Source of the DNA: Bacillota bacterium
GTDB lineage: Bacteria; Bacillota; DTU065
Assembly (NCBI GenBank): GCA_018435125.1
Contig: JAHDNZ010000009.1
Location: 1 to 64,000, forward strand
Length of the DNA: 64,000 nucleotides
Reading direction: 5' to 3'
Made by a program: the position numbers and the translations under genes. The notes beneath the pieces were generated by a model. That model was not told where the DNA came from, made no database searches, and saw only the letters and a program-made list of their open reading frames with translations. Positions 24,687 through 32,520 of the stretch are shown one piece after another (the first letter of the stretch is position 1; every line of letters starts with the position of its first letter).

Positions 24687-25328
24687 TTATTCGGCTTCGC
24701 CTTCAATAGCTTTGTATTTCTTTCTGTCATAAGGTTCAATAGTTATATTATCAAAAGCTACCTTACAGCCATTTACATGCAGACCAAATATTCCTTCATC
24801 TCTATAACCAGTCTCAATAGCTGCAAATTGCAATTCGTCATCGATAAAGTAAAGGAATACATCGTCACAAACAGCTACAGTTACTCTGTAGGTTTTATTG
24901 TATTCAAATGCTGTAGCATAAGGTTTTTTGCGTCTTACATCCCATTGACCGTCAGGTCTCCGGAAAGCTAGTTCTGTACCGTTTTGGGCAGCAGATCCTT
25001 TTCTAATCGTAAACATATGGTAAGGTGATGCCCCATCTTCAGAAGCACGGAAAAAAACAGAACACCAGCGGGCATTATCTTTAGCTGAAAGGAAAGTGAT
25101 ATCAACAGAGTAAACAAAATTATCCATCACAGGGCCAAAAACTACTCTACCTTGGACTGCAATTGATGGGCTCTCACCAACAATACGACCTTCTTCTACC
25201 TTCCAGTCGCCTTCAACAATCTTAAATCCTTCCGGTAACCCTTCCCCGGAAAAATCTTGGCTATAAGAAGCAAAAGCAGCCAGTGACAATACAAAAACCA
25301 TTAAAATAACTGTCCAACACCGTCTCAC
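24687..25328 (-). CDS. Secreted LamG/DUF1080-like protein
   Basis: A 213-residue protein with a signal peptide (CWTVILMVFVLSLAAFASYS) followed by a single beta-sandwich domain from SQDFSGEGLPEGF to VAFDNITIEPYD. It shares the QDFSG ... FDNI(T)I frame with the LamG-like protein at 23940 but is otherwise diverged. The start is GTG 25328, placed eight bases after GAGGGGG. The mature protein probably binds a glycan; no lipobox or wall anchor is visible. It is transcribed alone towards its own terminator. Confidence 0.7.
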   Translation of the reverse strand: MRRCWTVILMVFVLSLAAFASYSQDFSGEGLPEGFKIVEGDWKVEEGRIVGESPSIAVQGRVVFGPVMDNFVYSVDITFLSAKDNARWCSVFFRASEDGASPYHMFTIRKGSAAQNGTELAFRRPDGQWDVRRKKPYATAFEYNKTYRVTVAVCDDVFLYFIDDELQFAAIETGYRDEGIFGLHVNGCKVAFDNITIEPYDRKKYKAIEGEAE

Positions 25329-25435
25329 AAAAACATCCCCCTCGCTAAATACTGTGTTAAAACATTTCGCTTTTGAAAATTATTTACCTGCAAAATATTC
25401 ATGTGCTAGTAATAAATGTTAGTGCAATATCTATG

Positions 25436-25462
25436 AGCTTTAGATAAATCTAAAGCTTTTTT
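25436..25462 (+). terminator. Palindromic hairpin with plus-strand T-run
   Basis: A 10-bp A+T-rich palindrome (AGCTTTAGAT at 25436 with 25448-25457) followed by five T on the plus strand. It lies just past the stop of the minus-strand phosphoesterase, where it may serve as its hairpin, but the T-run faces the other way. Confidence 0.45.
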
Positions 25463-25472
25463 GGAAAGAATC

Positions 25473-26840
25473 CTAATCTCTTAACTTTTGGCAATTCGAA
25501 TAAATGGGTTCGCTTTTTAGTCCAAAAGAATCGACGGCCACAAGCTTTAAACAATATTCAACACCGGATTTCAATTCGCCTGAGGGAAGGTTAAATGCAG
25601 CAACATCAATTACTTTTGTTAGCCTTTTTTTCATCTCTTTAGGATCTGGAACTCTATAGAAATCCGAATAAGTAATCACCGGTTTTTTGCCAAGTAAAAA
25701 GTGCTTCTTTGTCTCTGCTAAATGAAGTTCATAGTAATAGACATAATCATCATCAAAAGCTGCATCAAATTTTATCGTAAGCTTATCTTTGCTAACTATC
25801 TGTAAAACTGCCTCTGCCGATTTTAGAAAAAAAGGAGCTTTATTATTTAATGAAACTGCTTCACTAGTGTATTTAGATAAATGAGATTTATCTTGTTTGG
25901 GACTGGGAATAATCCAGGGTTCTTTAATTTCTGCCTTATTTAGAAAATCCATTCGTGTAACTTTTACATTATGGTTTTTATCTACTTCTAAATAAAGGCC
26001 TTGTGAAAAACTATGACAGTCTTCAGGTTCCATACCACCTTTAGTATCGATAGGTTTAATACCTTCAAATTCACTTTCCAAAGAACAGTATAAAGTACAA
26101 CCCGTTCCTAGAGCTGTATAGTTTTTCTGGTAGATATTACGTTCATCGTTTAGGGGAAAATGAAGATGTCCACCAAAGACAATGACCTGAGGGTAATTTC
26201 GCAGAAGTTTATCGATATTATCAGAATACCAGTAAGTACTTTCCTTGCTACCATAAACTGTATCATATATCACAGGATGAGTAGCTAAAAAGATTGGTTT
26301 TTGGGGATCATCTAAAATGGCTCGATCCAATTCAGTCTTTAACCAATTTAGATCTTCACTTAAATGATGACAGCCACCATTATAGACCTTACAATTTACT
26401 GCAATAAAGTGATATCCTTTTACTGTGGTATGATGATTACCATTTTTTATCTCTTCTGCTGATGCACCTTCAAAAGCATAATCAGCAAGGACTTGCTTAA
26501 ACATCTCTCCGTTAAAAGGTTTTTCGTCAAACGCTAGATCATGATTACCTAAAGCAAAGAGAAATTTAATTTTCTTGTTACTAAGCTCAAAATCATCTAA
26601 AACCTCTTTTAGAGCCTGAACTTGTTCAAAAGCACCATTGTCTGTTAGATCCCCTGCTACAAAAATAGCGTCTAGCTGGTATTTTCCTGCTTTAGCATAT
26701 AACTGCCTTAAAGACTCTTCAAACTTTTGCCTGCCCGGATGTAAATGTAGATCCGAAATCGCTCCAAATCTTAAAACAATATTACCTTCATCAAAACTCA
26801 ACTTTTCTTTTCCATCTAAAAAAGTGTTAGTCTGGTTCAA
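25473..26840 (-). CDS. Calcineurin-like metallophosphoesterase, paralogue without signal peptide
   Basis: A 455-residue close paralogue of the protein at 18811. It has all motifs: AISDLHLHPG, VAGDLTDNG, ALGNHDLAF, ATHPVIYD, FGGHLHFP, and the same C-terminal fibronectin-like part ending DSFGLKSEPI. Its first residues (FDEGNIVLRFG) align with the start of the mature secreted paralogue, and no signal peptide precedes them. The only start with a matching site is TTG 26840 (AAGGGAG eight bases upstream); an in-frame stop lies about 60 bases further upstream. It is therefore predicted to be cytoplasmic, or to have lost its export signal. Confidence 0.87.
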   Translation of the reverse strand: MNQTNTFLDGKEKLSFDEGNIVLRFGAISDLHLHPGRQKFEESLRQLYAKAGKYQLDAIFVAGDLTDNGAFEQVQALKEVLDDFELSNKKIKFLFALGNHDLAFDEKPFNGEMFKQVLADYAFEGASAEEIKNGNHHTTVKGYHFIAVNCKVYNGGCHHLSEDLNWLKTELDRAILDDPQKPIFLATHPVIYDTVYGSKESTYWYSDNIDKLLRNYPQVIVFGGHLHFPLNDERNIYQKNYTALGTGCTLYCSLESEFEGIKPIDTKGGMEPEDCHSFSQGLYLEVDKNHNVKVTRMDFLNKAEIKEPWIIPSPKQDKSHLSKYTSEAVSLNNKAPFFLKSAEAVLQIVSKDKLTIKFDAAFDDDYVYYYELHLAETKKHFLLGKKPVITYSDFYRVPDPKEMKKRLTKVIDVAAFNLPSGELKSGVEYCLKLVAVDSFGLKSEPIYSNCQKLRD

Positions 26841-27119
26841 AAGAACTACTCCCTTCGTAAGGCTCCTCCTAAGGTGCTTTCAATATTAAAAGCTCTTTAC
26901 TACCTGTTTTTAATTGTACCGTTATCCCTAACTAGAATCAAGAAAACGGTTTCTATATATTGACTCTTCATTAGATTACTTTTTAAAAATAACAATGCCT
27001 TAAAACGCAGTGACTGGGTTTTATTAAGATAACAGATTAAATCGTTGCACAAGCTGATGAAAAAGGATACCATAAAAAGAAAGAACTAGCTTTTACACCG
27101 CTACCTTGGAGGGAATATA

Positions 27120-28103
27120 ATGGAGGAACAAATCAGAATTGGAATAGTTGGCTATGGCAATTTAGGCAAAGGTGTTGAATTGGCCATTAAACAATGCGAA
27201 GATATGCAGTTAGTTGCTATATTTTCACGTAGGAAACCTGAAAGCCTCGGCATTTTTGACAAAACCATTCCTGTACTGCCAATTTCAAAAGCCAAAGAAT
27301 ACCAGGACAAAATTGATGTAATGATTTTATGTGGAGGATCAGCCAGAGATTTACCAGAACAAGGTCCCTTCTTTGCCAAGTTTTTTAATACGGTAGACAG
27401 TTTTGATACCCATGCTAAGATTCCTCAATATTTCGAAGCTGTCAACCAAGCAGCGACAGCACACGGAAAGACCAGCATCATCTCTGTTGGCTGGGACCCC
27501 GGTCTCTTTTCTCTGTTGCGTACGATCTCTGAAGCTATTTTACCTGATGGTAAAACCTATACCTTTTGGGGTAAAGGTGTAAGCCAAGGCCACTCTGATG
27601 CTATTCGCCGTATAGAAGGTGTTAAAGCTGGCATACAATACACCATACCCTCAAATGAAGCGATTACTCTAGTTAGAAAGGGCGAAAGACCCAATCTTAC
27701 TATCAGTGATAAACATCAAAGAGAATGCTTTGTGGTTGCAGAAGACGGAGCAGATAAAGCCAAAATCGAATCTGCCATTAAAACGATGCCCGACTACTTT
27801 TTGGATTATAAAACTACTGTACACTTCATAAGTGAAACAGAGTTTAAAGAAAAACATTCTCAAATGCCTCATGGCGGATTTGTCATTCGCAGTGGCCAAA
27901 CAAATGGCAATAACAATCAGCTGGTAGAGTTCTCATTGAAGCTAAGTAGCAATCCTGAATTTACAGCCAGTGTTTTAACAGCTTATGCCCGTGCTGCCTA
28001 CCGTTTAAAGCAAGAAGGCCAGATAGGAGCTAAAACTGTTTTAGATATTGCACCTGTTTATTTAGCCAAAAAACCTGTGACTACTCTAAGAAGCGAACTA
28101 TGA
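27120..28103 (+). CDS. ddh: meso-Diaminopimelate D-dehydrogenase
   Basis: A 327-residue NADPH-dependent dehydrogenase. The N-terminal Rossmann motif is IGIVGYGNLGKGVE; further family phrases are AIFSRRKPE, SFDTHAKIP, VGWDPGLFSL, WGKGVSQGHSDA and MPHGGFVIRSG. The enzyme converts tetrahydrodipicolinate with ammonia directly to meso-DAP in lysine and peptidoglycan synthesis, bypassing the acylated intermediates. GGAGGG precedes the ATG. It stands between secreted-protein genes with no lysine pathway neighbour. Length is normal (about 326 residues in the family). Confidence 0.94.
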   Translation: MEEQIRIGIVGYGNLGKGVELAIKQCEDMQLVAIFSRRKPESLGIFDKTIPVLPISKAKEYQDKIDVMILCGGSARDLPEQGPFFAKFFNTVDSFDTHAKIPQYFEAVNQAATAHGKTSIISVGWDPGLFSLLRTISEAILPDGKTYTFWGKGVSQGHSDAIRRIEGVKAGIQYTIPSNEAITLVRKGERPNLTISDKHQRECFVVAEDGADKAKIESAIKTMPDYFLDYKTTVHFISETEFKEKHSQMPHGGFVIRSGQTNGNNNQLVEFSLKLSSNPEFTASVLTAYARAAYRLKQEGQIGAKTVLDIAPVYLAKKPVTTLRSEL

Positions 28104-28205
28104 ACTCAGTTATAAGATAACGATTTTAAACATCGCCTTTATTAAAAAATAAAAGCTGGTAAAAAAATATAGTCTGCATGATTCTTAATTACAAGGGGAA
28201 AGCGC

Positions 28206-28313
28206 ATGAAAGTAAACAGACACTTTGTTAAAACCCAGTTAGTGAGTGTTTTTTGTGCACTTCTTTCGGTAACACATGAATTAACGATGGCTTTTCGTCT
28301 CCATAAAAAGTAG
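28206..28313 (+). CDS. Candidate small ORF (35 aa)
   Basis: A frame from ATG 28206 to TAG 28313, with AAGGGGAAAG correctly spaced upstream and the hairpin 28308-28342 overlapping its stop. The product begins MKVNRHFVKTQLVSVFCALL and ends FRLHKK: basic ends around a short hydrophobic middle. I do not recognise it. The ribosome binding site plus immediate terminator favour a real gene; the short length and lack of known homologue argue for caution. Confidence 0.4.
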   Translation: MKVNRHFVKTQLVSVFCALLSVTHELTMAFRLHKK

Positions 28314-28342
28314 CCCTAACCCCTAAGGGGTCAGGGCTACTT
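28308..28342. terminator. Terminator (mainly for the minus-strand SBP gene)
   Basis: A 16-position stem with one mismatch (28308-28323 with 28327-28342, loop TAA). The minus-strand side runs into TTTTT, so it ends the solute-binding protein gene at 28388; it also closes the small plus-strand ORF. Confidence 0.88.
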
Positions 28343-28387
28343 TACAAACTAACAGCCACTAATAGCCATCATTGCGTTACCTATTTC

Positions 28388-29683
28388 TTATTTCTTTTGT
28401 TCTTCCAGTAGCTTTTTGATATACCTGGAATACTCACTTTCTTTTTTACGAATCTCCTGATTATGTTCAACTGCATATTTCTTGATAGCAACTACTGGAT
28501 CCACTCCATTTAAAATAGCTTCTTCAGCTGCAAATTGTATATAACGCCTTCTGTGTCTTGGAGCAACAAGACCGTAAACAGAAGTAATGCCTTCTTGTAA
28601 TACTTTTTGATACACTTTAAGATCCTCTGCAGGTAGGTTTATCTTGGTTATGGCTTCTAAATCGGCAGGTAATAGCATGGTACCAGCCACTCTGGCCATA
28701 CTACGTTTAGCTAACTCAACTTGAATAGGTGTCGAAGTAATCCATTTAATAAACTCCCACGCTTCAGCCTTCATTTTAGATAATTTAAATATACTCAGAG
28801 CATTTCCGGCCACAGAACTTTTCCTATCAAGTTTACCGTCGCGCATAGTCCCAGGCACCTGTACCAAGCTCCATTTGCCTGTTAATTGAGGTCGGGTCAT
28901 TTTAATGTTAGCATACCAACCTGGCTGCTGGACAAAGAAAAACAGGCTACCATCTGCAAATCCCTGTATCTGAGGAATATTGCGTGTTATGCGATGCTTA
29001 GTATACATTTCAACATACTCTACAAAACCATTTATTGTTTCAGGTTGATCATAACCTGATTTCTTTAGATCCGGAGTATAATCATCTCCACCATGTTGCC
29101 ACATAAACATGTTAGCATCTTCGTATAAATCTGTTGAAAGTTGCCAAGCTAAAGAGATATTACTACCTTTGGCTTGTAGTTTAGGTAAAACTTTTCTTAA
29201 TTCGTCCCAGGTATCTAACCTTTTCATCCCATAATCAGCTAATAAATCATCTCTTTGAAAACCTGCCATGGAAAAATTTGCATCATAATGAATCCCAAAA
29301 ATAGAATCTTGATAAGTTAAAGAGCGAAAAACTGCAGGATAGAGATTTTTAACTACCTTATCAAAATCAGGGAAAGTAGCTTTTAAATCAATAACAGCAC
29401 CTCTGACACCTAACTCCGGAGCAAATAATGGTCCCATACCACCAACATCAGGAACATCACCTGAGGCTGCTGCTAAAATAAATTTGTTTTCGAAATCGCC
29501 CCAACTTAAGTTGGTAAATTCTACATCTAAACCTGTCTTTTTAGTAAAACTTTCTCTGGTAAGCTCTTTGTAAACGTTGAGAATTTCATTATTTACTCCT
29601 GTCACCCAGACCGTTAGAGTTTTAGCACTTACAAAAATTGCAAAAATGGTTATAACCCAAACTATTAAAATTCTTTTTTTCAT
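28388..29683 (-). CDS. Family 1 extracellular solute-binding protein (orphan)
   Basis: A 431-residue binding protein with signal peptide KRILIVWVITIFAIFVSA and mature start KTLTVWVTGVNNE. No lipobox. Shared phrases with its paralogues: FTKKTGLDVEFTNLSWGDF, KAEAWEFIKWITS and the tail KKESEYSRYIKKL. Start at ATG 29683 with AAGGGG upstream; a GTG nine bases before would lie within the ribosome binding site. It is alone between ddh and an A+T-rich gap, again without permease genes. The ligand is unknown; family-1 proteins usually bind oligosaccharides. Confidence 0.87.
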   Translation of the reverse strand: MKKRILIVWVITIFAIFVSAKTLTVWVTGVNNEILNVYKELTRESFTKKTGLDVEFTNLSWGDFENKFILAAASGDVPDVGGMGPLFAPELGVRGAVIDLKATFPDFDKVVKNLYPAVFRSLTYQDSIFGIHYDANFSMAGFQRDDLLADYGMKRLDTWDELRKVLPKLQAKGSNISLAWQLSTDLYEDANMFMWQHGGDDYTPDLKKSGYDQPETINGFVEYVEMYTKHRITRNIPQIQGFADGSLFFFVQQPGWYANIKMTRPQLTGKWSLVQVPGTMRDGKLDRKSSVAGNALSIFKLSKMKAEAWEFIKWITSTPIQVELAKRSMARVAGTMLLPADLEAITKINLPAEDLKVYQKVLQEGITSVYGLVAPRHRRRYIQFAAEEAILNGVDPVVAIKKYAVEHNQEIRKKESEYSRYIKKLLEEQKK

Positions 29684-30210
29684 CCAAGACACCCCTTTTA
29701 ACTTAATTGTCTTATAGCTTTCTTAATAAAACCATGTTCACCTGCTACTAAAGCCCATATACTAGCAAATATCTGTTAAAAATTAAAAGATAATATAGCC
29801 ACTATCCCTGAAGATTATGAATAGCACTTTCTCCTCTTTTTATAAATATTATTAGTTAAGTCCAAGTCCTCTTACCCTCAGATCACCATTTTTTAGTTCT
29901 TCAATCTCTAGTTAAAAAATCCTCGTCATTGGGTTTCCAGTTTGATGATATAAAATGTTAGCTATTGGCGATGTTGAAGTTGGGACGACAGATTGGATTA
30001 ATATCAATGTTAATGCATTTGGTCGTTATGTAAAGGTAGAGTGGGTCTGGTGTGGTGAAATTTCTGTAAGAAAACCTGAAACTAAAAAACAAAGAACTGT
30101 TTTGCCTGTAAAAAGGCTGCCCTTCTTAGCATATGGGCAGCCATTCATTTGATTAATCAGCGTGGCTTTTAATTTGGTTATTGAGGATTTGTTTTGAACC
30201 CAAAAATAAA
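29684..30210 (+). other. Largely non-coding region with a relic
   Basis: About 500 bases between the binding-protein gene and tRNA-Arg. Apart from the discoidin-like relic (29955-30152) I see no gene. A GGCTGCCC/GGGCAGCC hairpin (30115-30142) ends the relic. Confidence 0.35.
29955..30152 (+). pseudogene. Relic of a discoidin-like domain
   Basis: The 65-codon frame lacks a ribosome binding site. Its first half (TTDWININVNAFGRYVKVEW then CGEISVRKPE) resembles the last strands of a discoidin/F5-8C domain, as in the DUF4855 protein (ARFVQMEVFVNNW ... VDEIIVKG). The second half reads through a terminator-like hairpin, which real genes avoid. It is most likely the 3' scrap of a lost gene related to the secreted cluster. 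Confidence 0.4.
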
Positions 30211-30234
30211 AGCCGGCACTCTTAAGCCCGGCTA
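30211..30234 (-). terminator. Terminator downstream of tRNA-Arg
   Basis: A short stem (AGCCGG 30211-30216 with CCGGCT 30228-30233) followed on the minus strand by TTTTATTTTT. Confidence 0.6.
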
Positions 30235-30288
30235 AAATAATGCTATTTAACTTACAACAACCTGTTAAAAAGAACTGAATAATAAAAA

Positions 30289-30365
30289 TGGCAGCCCCGA
30301 GACGACTCGAACGTCCGGCACGCGGTTTAGGAAACCGCTGCTCTATCCTACTGAGCTACGGGGCC
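30289..30365 (-). tRNA. tRNA-Arg (anticodon CCT)
   Basis: A full cloverleaf on the minus strand: acceptor GGCCCCG pairs with CGGGGCT, D-arm AGCTCAGTAGGATAGAGC, anticodon loop TTCCTAA within GCGGT/ACCGC, T-loop GTTCGAGTC and an encoded CCA end. The anticodon CCT reads AGG codons. Confidence 0.95.
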
Positions 30366-30476
30366 ACTTTCTAAGGTATTATAACACAGACTCTTAAAAG
30401 CTGTAAAGATTTATAGCAGCCTAAGCAATAATTATCTTATCTTATTTGCTCATTTTCCTTATTTCATTATTTTATT

Positions 30477-30502
30477 AAGGATCCAACCTAGGTTGGATCC
30501 TT
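30477..30502 (-). terminator. Hairpin at the end of the oligopeptide operon
   Basis: A perfect 26-base palindrome (12 bp plus TA centre: AAGGATCCAACC at 30477) after the last permease gene. The tail is A+T-rich but without a clean T-run. Confidence 0.65.
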
Positions 30503-30514
30503 AATAGTTGCTAC

Positions 30515-31381
30515 TTAGGATTGCATCTTAGGATCAAGTACATCACGGAAAGCATCGCCAATCAAGTTCCAAGCTAACACAAACAACACAATCGCTAGGC
30601 CCGGATATACAATCGTATACCAGTAAGCAAGATGATTCTCTGGAGTCCCCAGTAACCAATTACGACCCATACTAATCATTTGGCCCCAATCAGCATAACC
30701 TACCGGTGCTCCAACACCTAAGAAACTTAAGCCTGCAGCTGTAATTACAACTGAGCCAATATTCATGCTAGCTTGTACTAATACTGGAAAAATTGTATTT
30801 GGCAGAACATGCCTAATAATAATTAACCAGTCTTTTACTCCACTTGCTTTGGCAGCTAAAATATATTCCTCTTCTTTAATTGCTAAGATACTGCCACGTA
30901 TGAGGCGGGCATAATCCATCCAGTAAAAACAAATCATTGTAAGCATAACCTTATTTAAACCCGGTCCAAGAATGGTGGTTACAACAACAGCTGCAATTAG
31001 AAAGGGAAAACTCATAAAGATGTCTACAATTCGCATTAAAATATTATCGAAAAGACCGCCAAAATACCCTGCTATCGAACCAATTAAAACCCCTAAGCTA
31101 CAACTTACCCCAACTACAACTAAACCCACCCAAAAGGCTGAACGGGTACCCCAGACAAGACCATAAAAAATATCATACTGTCCTTCCGTTAGGCCAAACG
31201 GATGCTCTGAAGAAGGTGGTTTTGGAGTAGAACCCCAGCCATATCTGGGAATTAAATATTTTTGATCCGGATTGTTTGGTGGAGCTATTTGAGGTGCAAA
31301 TATAGCTACAAAAATAAAGCCTATTAGTAAAATTAACCCAAAGAGTGAGATGGGGTTTTTGATTAATTTTTTTAATAACAT
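30515..31381 (-). CDS. oppC: Oligopeptide/dipeptide ABC permease, OppC type
   Basis: A 288-residue inner-membrane permease with the N-terminal OppC cytoplasmic/TM entry (ISLFGLILLIGFIFVAIFAP) and five further membrane spans. The ATPase-coupling loop EAA motif reads YILAAKASGVKDWLIIIRHVLPN, shown here only in part (AAKASGVKDWLI). The C-terminal AWNLIGDAFRDVLDP is typical. It begins seven bases after oppB. With OppB it forms the channel for peptides delivered by the family-5 binding protein. Confidence 0.92.
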   Translation of the reverse strand: MLLKKLIKNPISLFGLILLIGFIFVAIFAPQIAPPNNPDQKYLIPRYGWGSTPKPPSSEHPFGLTEGQYDIFYGLVWGTRSAFWVGLVVVGVSCSLGVLIGSIAGYFGGLFDNILMRIVDIFMSFPFLIAAVVVTTILGPGLNKVMLTMICFYWMDYARLIRGSILAIKEEEYILAAKASGVKDWLIIIRHVLPNTIFPVLVQASMNIGSVVITAAGLSFLGVGAPVGYADWGQMISMGRNWLLGTPENHLAYWYTIVYPGLAIVLFVLAWNLIGDAFRDVLDPKMQS

Positions 31382-31388
31382 TTAAATC

Positions 31389-32420
31389 TCACTCCAGTCT
31401 TACACGCGGATCAATCACAGCGTAAAGAATGTCTACAACTAAGTTAACAATTACTAACAAGAAACAGTAAAACATAGTTGTTCCTAAAACTGCGGCATAA
31501 TCAAGCTGTTGTGCGGCTGTAGCGGTTAATAAACCAATCCCTTTAAAATCAAAGACTGTTTCTACAATAACTACACCGCCTAAAAGGCCTAAGATCATTA
31601 AACCGCCTACTGTGATCACAGGAATAAGCGCATTTTTTCTAATATATTTTTTTATAACAACACTCTCTGGTAAACCCTTTGAGCGACCTGTTCTAACATA
31701 ATCTTTATTAAGAATATCTAACATACTTGAACGTGTAATACGCATAATAAACGCCCACCATAAATAGGACAGGGTTAAAACCGGACCAATTAGATGTCTA
31801 ATGGCGTCCCAAAATACTTTCAGGTTCCCATTTAGTAAAGCATCAATAGTATACATACCTGTATAGCTTGTAAACTGATCAGAGTAAACAATCTGATATG
31901 CCCAGGTGCTAAGTCTGCCGGGAGGAAACCAACCCAAAACACCATAGAAAACCATAAGTATAAAAAGACCACCCACAAAACTAGGCAACGACCAACCTAT
32001 AATAGAAAATATTCTGGTAATATGATCGCCTATTTGGTTATGATGCATCGCTGCAAACGAGCCTAAAAGTATACCTCCGAAAACTACCGGTATAACTGCA
32101 TAAAGAGCCAGTTCTAAGGTAGCTGGAAATCTCGCTTTAATGGCATCAACAACCGACATATTGGCTGAATTAGACCAGCCCAAATCACCTTTAACGATGT
32201 TTTTTAGCCATTTGATATATCTCTCGCCTGCCGGTCTATCCAAACCATAAATTTTAATTAGGGTATCTGGATCCTTATTCTTTAACTCTTCCGGGCTTCT
32301 AATATAAGACGCCAGAAGCTGGTACGGGGATAATAGTTGCATCATAAGGAATATAAGCAAGGTTACCCCTAAAATAACTACAGGTAAAGTCAGTAGTCTT
32401 CTTAAAATATAATTAAACAC
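31389..32420 (-). CDS. oppB: Oligopeptide/dipeptide ABC permease, OppB type
   Basis: A 343-residue permease with the OppB start NYILRRLLTLPVVILGVTLL and the conserved coupling segment DYVRTGRSKGLPE. The C-terminus VDILYAVIDPRVRLE is diagnostic. The start is GTG 32420 after AAGGAG. A large extracytoplasmic loop between TM1 and TM2 (LLASYIRSPEELKNKDPD) is usual for OppB. A strong hairpin without T-run separates it from the binding-protein gene upstream. Confidence 0.92.
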   Translation of the reverse strand: MFNYILRRLLTLPVVILGVTLLIFLMMQLLSPYQLLASYIRSPEELKNKDPDTLIKIYGLDRPAGERYIKWLKNIVKGDLGWSNSANMSVVDAIKARFPATLELALYAVIPVVFGGILLGSFAAMHHNQIGDHITRIFSIIGWSLPSFVGGLFILMVFYGVLGWFPPGRLSTWAYQIVYSDQFTSYTGMYTIDALLNGNLKVFWDAIRHLIGPVLTLSYLWWAFIMRITRSSMLDILNKDYVRTGRSKGLPESVVIKKYIRKNALIPVITVGGLMILGLLGGVVIVETVFDFKGIGLLTATAAQQLDYAAVLGTTMFYCFLLVIVNLVVDILYAVIDPRVRLE

Positions 32421-32472
32421 AACCCATTTCTCCTTTTTCAGCGTCTCTTTAGCCTTTTATAAGCTTAGATTG

Positions 32473-32500
32473 GGGAGCAGAGATTTTTAACTCTGCTCCC
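32473..32500 (-). promoter_or_regulatory. Intercistronic hairpin between SBP and oppB
   Basis: A perfect 10-bp G+C-rich stem (32473-32482 with 32491-32500, loop of eight) with no T-run on the minus strand. Such hairpins protect the 3' end of upstream mRNA and raise binding-protein level over permease. Confidence 0.6.
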
Positions 32501-32520
32501 ACAATTGATTCTAAAAACGC

